Below, one piece after another: positions 43,803-49,049 of a stretch of DNA of 49,049 nt. Location: the NCBI RefSeq assembly GCF_946479885.1, contig NZ_CAMLHM010000027.1, positions 1 through 49,049 of the forward strand, read 5' to 3'. The notes under the pieces are model-generated. The model saw only the letters and a program-made list of their open reading frames with translations. It was not told where the DNA came from and did no database searches. A program made the position numbers and the translations under genes. The DNA comes from an uncultured Devosia sp. (lineage in GTDB: Bacteria > Pseudomonadota > Alphaproteobacteria > Rhizobiales > Devosiaceae). Every line of letters starts with the position of its first letter. Within the stretch, counting starts at the first letter, position 1.

Positions 43803-45094
43803 CCGCCAACCGTCACATTCGGATAGCGCCCGGCATTGGCCGCGAGATCGGCCTCGACAATGTCGCTCCAGGCCAGGCCGACCATGGCATGCTGACGCGC
43901 CACGACGGCGTTGCCGCCAATATGGACCGGTCCGGCGCCGTCGACCACGCTGACGCCGATGCCGATGTCGCTTTCGCTGACCACGTTGCCTGAAATGAGC
44001 ACGTTGCGCAGGAATGTGCCGTAGCCGGCCGCGATGGCGACGCCGGGCACGCCCTGCACGGTGTTGCCGGTTATTGCGGTTTCGGCTTCGGCGAAGATGC
44101 CGATGGGGATCGTGTCGGGGTTCACCGCTGAAGCCGGGGTGACGTTGCGCACGATATTGCCCTGGCACACGGCCAACTGGCCGCCGCTATCGAGGTTGGT
44201 GATCGAAATGCCGGTGGCGGCGCCGTCGATGATGTTGTTGGCGATGACCGACCCTGAAAATTCGAACTCCGAGAAGATCGCCACTTCGCCGGAGCGCAGG
44301 CAGGTATTGCCGCTGACCTGGCTGTTATTGGTCGCGTTGAGGCGAATGGCGGTGAAGGCACAATCGGCAATGTGATTGTCGGCGATGATGACTTCGTCGG
44401 CCTTGAAGACATTGATGCCATTGCCGTTCTGCCCGTTGCCGCCGCCCTTCCAGTCGATGTTGGCAATGCGGTTGGCGGTGACGATGGATCCGTCCGGGCC
44501 GCTCTCGCCGCGCCAGATGCGAATGCCGGCATTGCCGCAACCATCGATTCGGTTGCCGGTAATGAGCAAGCCGCGGCTGTCCATGGCATGGATGGCAGCG
44601 TCGCCCAGTTCGGTGAAGTGGCAATCGCGAATGGTCACGCCTGCATCAGCTATGGCGACGCCGATATCGCTGCCCCGGAAGCGGCAGCGCTCCAGTGTGA
44701 TGTCATCACTGGCCTCGATGGTCAGGCCGACTGCTCCCAGAGCAAAGCCGATGTCGCGCAACACCAGCGTTCCCCGATCATAGACGGATATGCCCTCGCC
44801 ATCGGGAAGCAGGGTCAGTTCGGTACTGCCCGGTACACCCTGGACGATCAGGTTGCCGGGGAAACCCAGGCCCGCGACATGAATGATGCCTGATGGCAAC
44901 TGCAGTGTCTGGCCGGCGGCGGCGGCCTGCTCGAGCGCTGCCTGCAGGGCCCGGCCCTGGTCCTCGCCGGTGCCGCCCACGACGCCGAGCGCACTTGCAT
45001 CGAGCACCGATTGGGCGCGTGCAGCGGGCGTGGCGGCCAACATGGCGAGAGCGGCAAGGGCGGTTCGACGGGTGGCAAGAACGGTGCTGATCAT
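43799..45094 (-). CDS. Tat-exported right-handed beta-helix repeat protein (TIGR03808-like)
   Basis: A 431-residue secreted protein. The signal region MISTVLATRRTALAALAMLA has a twin-arginine-like pair and ends ARAQS. The rest is a parallel beta helix with many N-x-I/V repeats such as GLLITGNRIDGCGNAGIRIW, VIIADNHIADCAFTAIRLNA and VLISGNVVSESDIGIGV. TIGR03808 proteins with this layout are known from Hyphomicrobiales, but their function is not. I chose the ATG at 45094 because it gives the signal peptide directly; fourteen more codons are open upstream. Confidence 0.85.
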   Translation of the reverse strand: MISTVLATRRTALAALAMLAATPAARAQSVLDASALGVVGGTGEDQGRALQAALEQAAAAGQTLQLPSGIIHVAGLGFPGNLIVQGVPGSTELTLLPDGEGISVYDRGTLVLRDIGFALGAVGLTIEASDDITLERCRFRGSDIGVAIADAGVTIRDCHFTELGDAAIHAMDSRGLLITGNRIDGCGNAGIRIWRGESGPDGSIVTANRIANIDWKGGGNGQNGNGINVFKADEVIIADNHIADCAFTAIRLNATNNSQVSGNTCLRSGEVAIFSEFEFSGSVIANNIIDGAATGISITNLDSGGQLAVCQGNIVRNVTPASAVNPDTIPIGIFAEAETAITGNTVQGVPGVAIAAGYGTFLRNVLISGNVVSESDIGIGVSVVDGAGPVHIGGNAVVARQHAMVGLAWSDIVEADLAANAGRYPNVTVGG

Positions 45095-45211
45095 GCCGCT
45101 ATTGTGCCGCGCGATGCCGGGCTCCGCCATTGGCAATGGAAAACAGAGTTACGAGTTGTCCCGCTCCGACAGCGGCGGCTATAAGAACGAACACACAGGG
45201 GTGGCGGCGCT

Positions 45212-46699
45212 ATGCTCGTTGACGACAAGATCTTCCTCGGAACCAGCACACATCCCGAATACCTGGCGCTCAAATACGGCAACCGGCATGGCCTCGTGAC
45301 CGGGGCCACCGGCACCGGCAAGACGGTGACACTGCAGGTGCTGGCCGAGGGCTTTTCCGCTGCCGGCGTGCCGGTCTTTGCCGCCGACATCAAGGGCGAC
45401 CTGAGCGGCGTGGGCAAGATGGGTGCGGCCCAGGGCTGGCAGACCCAGCGGGCCACCGATATCGGCTTCACTGACTTCAAGGACGATGTATTCCCCGTCA
45501 TCTTCTGGGACCTGTTCGGCCGGCAGGGCCACCCTATCCGCGCTACCATTTCGGAAATGGGCGCGCTGCTGCTGAGCCGCATGCTCGAACTCAACGACAC
45601 CCAAGAAGGCGTGCTCAACATCGCCTTCAAGCTGGCCGATGACGAAGGTTTGCTGCTGCTGGACCTCAAGGACCTGCGCGCTCTGCTGGTCAACATCCAG
45701 GAACGGGCCAAGGAAATCTCGACGCGCTACGGCAATGTGACGACCGCCTCGATCGGATCGATCCAGCGAGCCTTGCTGGTGCTTGAGCAGCAGGGCGCCG
45801 AATCGTTCTTTGGCGAGCGAGCGCTCGAGATCGCCGACCTGATGCGGACCGATCGGGATGGGCGCGGCTTCATCTCCATCCTTGCCGCTGACGAACTGAT
45901 GCGGGCGCCGCGGCTTTACGCGACCTTCCTGCTGTGGATGCTGAGCGAACTGTTCGAGGAGCTCCCCGAGGTTGGCGACCCGGACCAGCCCAAGCTGGTG
46001 TTCTTTTTCGACGAAGCACACCTGCTGTTCGACGACGCCCCAAAGGTGCTGATCGACAAGGTCGAGCAGGTGGTGCGGCTGGTGCGCTCCAAGGGCGTCG
46101 GCGTCTATTTCGTGACGCAGAACCCCATCGACATTCCCGAAACCGTGCTGGCGCAGCTCTCCAACCGGGTGCAGCACGCCTTGCGCGCCTATACGCCGCG
46201 CGAGCAGAAGGCGGTGCGCGTGGCCGCTGAGACCTTCCGGCCCAATCCGGAATTCTCGACCGAGGAAGTCATCACCCAGCTCGGCATCGGCGAGGCGCTG
46301 GTCTCGGTGCTGGAGGCCAAGGGCATTCCCTCGGTGGTCGGGCGCACGCTGATCCGTCCGCCCTCGGCGCAGGTGGGCCCGCTGAGCCCCGCCGAACGCG
46401 AATCGATTATCGCCGGCTCGCCCGTCGCCGGGCTTTACGACAACCCCGCCGATCGCGAATCGGCGTTCGAAATCCTGGCCCGACGCGCCCGTGACCGGCA
46501 GCTGGCCGAGGAACGGCAGCAGCAGGACGACGAGGTGCGCAAGACCGAGCGAACCTATCAGGACGAGCGGCCACGCCGAACCTCGACCCGCCAGACGCCC
46601 GCAGAAGCGGCCATGAACTCGCTGGCCCGCACGGTAGCGAACCGGCTGGGAAGCGCGCTGGTGCGTGGCATTCTCGGCGGGCTGAAGCGGGGACGATGA
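45212..46699 (+). CDS. HerA-like ATPase, DUF853 (YjgR) family
   Basis: A 495-residue P-loop ATPase. Walker A is [10 protein letters not shown] (about residues 30-39), Walker B is [17 protein letters not shown], and a sensor region [20 protein letters not shown] follows. Family members resemble HerA/FtsK-type motors; their cellular role is not established. The C-terminal 70 residues are charged and rich in arginine. Its stop overlaps the next gene by 4 bp (ATGA). Confidence 0.88.
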   Translation: MLVDDKIFLGTSTHPEYLALKYGNRHGLVTGATGTGKTVTLQVLAEGFSAAGVPVFAADIKGDLSGVGKMGAAQGWQTQRATDIGFTDFKDDVFPVIFWDLFGRQGHPIRATISEMGALLLSRMLELNDTQEGVLNIAFKLADDEGLLLLDLKDLRALLVNIQERAKEISTRYGNVTTASIGSIQRALLVLEQQGAESFFGERALEIADLMRTDRDGRGFISILAADELMRAPRLYATFLLWMLSELFEELPEVGDPDQPKLVFFFDEAHLLFDDAPKVLIDKVEQVVRLVRSKGVGVYFVTQNPIDIPETVLAQLSNRVQHALRAYTPREQKAVRVAAETFRPNPEFSTEEVITQLGIGEALVSVLEAKGIPSVVGRTLIRPPSAQVGPLSPAERESIIAGSPVAGLYDNPADRESAFEILARRARDRQLAEERQQQDDEVRKTERTYQDERPRRTSTRQTPAEAAMNSLARTVANRLGSALVRGILGGLKRGR

Positions 46700-47265
46700 G
46701 CATGATGGAGCCCGCCGTCACCGGCCCCGTTATTGCAGTCTTCGCCTCGGACAGGGGCCCGGGCGATCCCGAGCGGGCCTCGATCATGAGCCAGGCCGGC
46801 AGCTATTTTGCCAAGCGCGGCGCCCGCATCGTCTGCCTTGCCGAAAACGGCATCATCCCCGTGCCGCTGATTACCGCAGCCCGCACGGCCGGCGGCAGCG
46901 TCGAGATTGTCGCCGATGCGTCGATCACCCTGCCGCCCGCGCTGGCTGACGTGATAATGGAAGTGCTGCCCGAAAAGGCCGATCGGCTGGCGCGCATGGC
47001 GCAAAAGGCAGAGGCCTATGTGGCGCTGCCCGGCTCGCTGGCCTCGGCTTCGGCCCTGTTCGGCACCTGGGCCGCTGCCAAGGCCCAGGGGCGCACCCCG
47101 CCGGTGGTCATGCTCAACCGTCACAAGGCCTATGAGGTCATGCGCGGTTACGCCGCCGACGTGCTGTCGCCGGGCCTGCCGGGCTATGATCGCGCCGTGC
47201 AGTTTGCCGACTCGATCGAGGATTTGTGGGCCAGACTGCAACGGTTGGTGAGCGAGGCGCGGTAG
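46696..47265 (+). CDS. LOG-like Rossmann protein with altered signature
   Basis: A 189-residue protein with the Rossmann layout of the LOG/lysine-decarboxylase-like family ([20 protein letters not shown] at the start, [20 protein letters not shown] in the middle). The usual PGGxGTxxE motif is replaced by [11 protein letters not shown], so the nucleotide-monophosphate phosphoribohydrolase activity known for LOG enzymes is doubtful. It is translationally coupled to the HerA-like gene. I do not know its function. Confidence 0.6.
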   Translation: MSMMEPAVTGPVIAVFASDRGPGDPERASIMSQAGSYFAKRGARIVCLAENGIIPVPLITAARTAGGSVEIVADASITLPPALADVIMEVLPEKADRLARMAQKAEAYVALPGSLASASALFGTWAAAKAQGRTPPVVMLNRHKAYEVMRGYAADVLSPGLPGYDRAVQFADSIEDLWARLQRLVSEAR

Positions 47266-47300
47266 CCTTTCACCTCCCCCAAAGGGAGAAGTGAAGAAAC

Positions 47301-47846
47301 CTACCCGTCCAGCCCGGGCTGGCGGGGTTTGCGGCGGTCGGGGAAGAGGGGGATGACATTGTCGCTGCTGCGGCGCGTTGGCACCGGATGCGGCGTGGGC
47401 ATCGGCATGCGGTTGCGCCGCTCGGGGCCGCGATAGCCGCCGAGCACGCCCACGACGCTGCGGGTGCGCAGGCGGGTCTGGATGCGCTGCAACAGGTGGC
47501 GGGGCGACATCGGTTTGATGATGACCTCGTCGATGCCGGCGCTGATCGCCTGGTGGCGCATCGGCGGGGTGATGGTCCGCGTCAGCGCGATGACCGGCAC
47601 GTCCTGGCTGATCAGCGCATTGTTGAGACGGATCGATTCGACCATTTCATAGGCCGGGCGGCCGTCGCGGTCGAAATCGCAGACCAGCATGTCGATGGGC
47701 GCGATACGCATATAGGCCACGAGGTCGATGTCGCTGTCGAACTGCCGCACCTTCAGATGCGAGTCGCCAGCCACCACCATCGCCAACAGGGACGATAGCG
47801 CGGTGTTTGCCGCAATGATGGCAACGACCTTGGTCGGCTCTGACAC
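47301..47846 (-). CDS. CheY-like receiver-domain protein
   Basis: A 181-residue single receiver domain: VVAIIAANTALSSLLAMVVA at the start, the phosphoacceptor region DMLVCDFDRDGRPAYEM, VIALTRTITP, and the conserved lysine in IIKPMSPRHLLQRI. A 50-residue arginine- and proline-rich tail follows without an output domain. The GTG at 47846 has GGGGGAAG just upstream; an in-frame ATG at 47918 would add 24 residues and has a weaker site. The partner kinase is not in the window. Confidence 0.78.
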   Translation of the reverse strand: MSEPTKVVAIIAANTALSSLLAMVVAGDSHLKVRQFDSDIDLVAYMRIAPIDMLVCDFDRDGRPAYEMVESIRLNNALISQDVPVIALTRTITPPMRHQAISAGIDEVIIKPMSPRHLLQRIQTRLRTRSVVGVLGGYRGPERRNRMPMPTPHPVPTRRSSDNVIPLFPDRRKPRQPGLDG

Positions 47847-47956
47847 TGACTTCCCCCGAATGGTAAACAGACCGTTACCATGATGGGGCGGGGGGTTGAA
47901 GTGTCGGGTTTGTGACATGGCTAACGCCTGGGGAAAAGTCGCGCGGCCGGGGCGTG

Positions 47957-47988
47957 AAAAAGCCCGCCGGCGCGGGGCGCGGCGGGCT
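47957..47988 (-). terminator. intrinsic terminator on the minus strand, downstream of sodB
   Basis: AGCCCGCCG (47961-47969) pairs with CGGCGGGCT (47980-47988); on the minus strand the stem is followed by TTTTT. It lies beyond a repeat element after the superoxide dismutase gene and before the receiver gene. Confidence 0.82.
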
Positions 47989-48004
47989 AATTTCGATGCC
48001 TCAG

Positions 48005-48108
48005 TTGATCCCTCCCCCTTGCGGGGAGGGATCAAGGGTGGGGGATGCTTGGCCCGCATATCGGGGCTCTCAACACCCCCTCCTAGCCTCCCCCGTCAAG
48101 GGGGAGGT
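48005..48108. repeat. CTCCC-CTTG-GGGAG type repeat after sodB
   Basis: GATCCCTCCCCCTTGCGGGG with AGGGATC, then GGGTGGGGGATG, ends with CTCCCCCGTCAAGGGGGAG. Each half is a hairpin and the halves also pair partly. It sits 29 bp after the sodB stop. Confidence 0.82.
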
Positions 48109-48137
48109 ACCGCTCCGTGGGTGGCGGCCGAGGTGGC

Positions 48138-48746
48138 TTAAGCGCGGGCTTCCTCGAACAGCAGCTCGACATGTTCCCAGTTCACCAGGTTGTCGAACCA
48201 GGCTTCGAGGTACTTCGGGCGGGCATTGCGGTAGTCGATGTAATAGGAGTGTTCCCACACGTCGACGCCCAGGATCGGCTTGCCGCCATGGACCAGCGGC
48301 GACTCGCCGTTCGGGGTCTTGGACACTTCGAGCTTGCCGTTCTTGAGCGACAGCCAGGCCCAGCCCGAACCGAACTGGGTGGTGCCGGCGGCGATGAAAT
48401 CGGCGCGGAACTTGTCGAAACCGCCCAGGTCGGAATCGATGGCTGCCTGCAGCTTGGCCGGCAGGTTCTTGCCGCCGCCATTGGGCTTCATCCAGTTCCA
48501 GAAATGCACGTGGTTGTAGTGCTGCCCGGCATTGTTGAAGAGGCCGGCATTCTTGCCGTAGCTCTCCTTGACGATGTCTTCGAGCGGCAGGACTTCGAGG
48601 CCCGAACCTTCCAGCAGCTTCTCGCCATTGGTCACATAGGCCTGGTGATGCTTGTCGTGGTGGAATTCAAGTGTTTCCGCCGACATGTAGGGGTCCAGGG
48701 CATCATAGGCATAGGGCAGGGGCGGCAGGGTGAACTTGGTGGACAT
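48138..48746 (-). CDS. sodB: superoxide dismutase, Fe-type
   Basis: A 202-residue Fe/Mn superoxide dismutase that converts superoxide to hydrogen peroxide and O2. Metal ligands are visible: the first histidine in LEFHHDKHHQAYV, the second in GQHYNHVHFWNW, then Asp and His in DVWEHSYYIDY. The glutamine in NNAGQHYNH (position of Gln69 in E. coli FeSOD) and the absence of glutamine at the MnSOD position (TPNGESPLV) point to an iron or cambialistic enzyme. The start has GGAGG 5 nt upstream; the longer open frame is not used. It lies 71 bp downstream of the ptrB-like gene on the same strand. Confidence 0.95.
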   Translation of the reverse strand: MSTKFTLPPLPYAYDALDPYMSAETLEFHHDKHHQAYVTNGEKLLEGSGLEVLPLEDIVKESYGKNAGLFNNAGQHYNHVHFWNWMKPNGGGKNLPAKLQAAIDSDLGGFDKFRADFIAAGTTQFGSGWAWLSLKNGKLEVSKTPNGESPLVHGGKPILGVDVWEHSYYIDYRNARPKYLEAWFDNLVNWEHVELLFEEARA

Positions 48747-48816
48747 GGTGGCCTCCGGTTGGAATAGACGCTGAGGGGAGTGGCCTTGGTATAGGCCGAT
48801 TATGACGCTGCAACAA

Positions 48817-49049
48817 TCAGTTGGAGGGGAATGATCCTTCCAAACCAACCGCGTTCAGCGCAAAGGCATAGCATTCGGCAGTTTCCTTGAGGCGGTCAAA
48901 CCGTCCCGAGGCGCCACCGTGACCGGCGCCCATATTGGTCTTGAGATACAATGGCGCCGTGCCGGTCTTGGTTGCGCGCAGCCGGGCCACCCATTTGGCC
49001 GGCTCCCAATAGGTGACGCGCGGATCGGTGAGGCCGGCCAGCGCGAAGA
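48817..49049 (-). CDS. ptrB: oligopeptidase B, C-terminal end (gene runs off the window)
   Basis: Only the last 76 codons are present. The sequence FALAGLTDPRVTYWEPAKWV and then LKTNMGAGHGGASGRFDRLK is the C-terminus of S9A oligopeptidase B, a serine peptidase that cuts after basic residues. The catalytic histidine is in GAGHGGASGR; the serine is outside the window. The 5' part lies to the right of base 49049. Confidence 0.9.
   Translation of the reverse strand, partial: FALAGLTDPRVTYWEPAKWVARLRATKTGTAPLYLKTNMGAGHGGASGRFDRLKETAECYAFALNAVGLEGSFPSN

Noticed and set aside
42672..44168. Long minus-strand frame of about 498 codons opposite the asparaginase gene
   Set aside because: It has no family sequence, is low in complexity (Arg, Gly, His), runs through the palindrome, and lies antisense to a clear gene. 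It is an effect of high GC.
1..49049. tRNA, rRNA, insertion sequence, prophage or attachment site
   Set aside because: No cloverleaf with an anticodon stem, no transposase or integrase, and no flanking direct repeats were recognised by reading; a covariance search was not possible.

Overview
The window is about 64% GC, densely packed, and looks like the chromosome of an alphaproteobacterium of the order Hyphomicrobiales, probably Devosia or a close relative. The reasons are the rhizobial-type L-rhamnose cluster (rhaRSTPQU with rhaDI), DUF1127 small proteins, DUF3422, a TIGR03808-type Tat beta-helix protein, a rhizobial-type asparaginase and many intergenic palindromic repeats of kinds common in that order. 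No rRNA, tRNA, CRISPR array, transposase or phage gene was seen.

Layout. (1) 1-2.7 kb: cytochrome bd quinol oxidase cydA (cut by the window edge), cydB and the small subunit cydX, closed by a terminator. (2) 2.9-5.2 kb: two DUF1127-type small proteins, a YbaK-type deacylase and a GcvA-like LysR regulator. (3) 5.2-15 kb: L-rhamnose uptake and breakdown. rhaD-rhaI run left and rhaR-rhaSTPQU run right from a shared control region with phased CAATCA/TGATTG repeats. No rhamnulokinase gene (rhaK) is present. (4) 15-16.4 kb: DUF3422 membrane protein.

(5) 16.4-29.2 kb is the most interesting part. A LysR-type regulator with two N-terminal HTH domains is divergent from a nine-gene cluster: an aromatic amino acid lyase homologue that has lost the MIO-forming Ala-Ser-Gly, a four-gene betaine-type ABC importer, a hydantoinase-like amidohydrolase, an M20 N-carbamoyl amino acid hydrolase, a DUF917 protein, and a urocanase homologue that has lost the essential cysteine. 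Together they fit uptake and catabolism of ergothioneine (trimethyl-2-thiohistidine): import, removal of trimethylamine to thiourocanate, hydration, desulfuration to hydantoin-5-propionate, ring opening to N-carbamoyl-glutamate, and glutamate. This is an inference from gene order and residue changes.

(6) 29.3-39.9 kb: nitrate assimilation on the minus strand. nasT and nasS (antiterminator and nitrate sensor) come first, then a leader with NtrC box, sigma-54 promoter, two ANTAR-type hexaloop hairpins and a competing terminator, then nrtA, nrtB, a double-ATPase nrtCD fusion, nasA and cysG. Nitrite reductase is not in the window.

(7) 40-42.5 kb: an NAD-dependent epimerase-like protein and three small secreted proteins that share a 27-bp upstream motif; a 165-bp structured palindrome follows. 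(8) 42.8-49 kb: asparaginase, Tat-exported beta-helix protein, a HerA-like ATPase with a LOG-like partner, a CheY-like receiver, Fe-type superoxide dismutase and the end of oligopeptidase B.

Several repeat families lie between genes, often inside the rhamnose and ergothioneine-type operons, where they probably act as mRNA-end or stability structures. Start sites were chosen from Shine-Dalgarno spacing and family N-termini. No homology search could be run, so family calls rest on recognised motifs.
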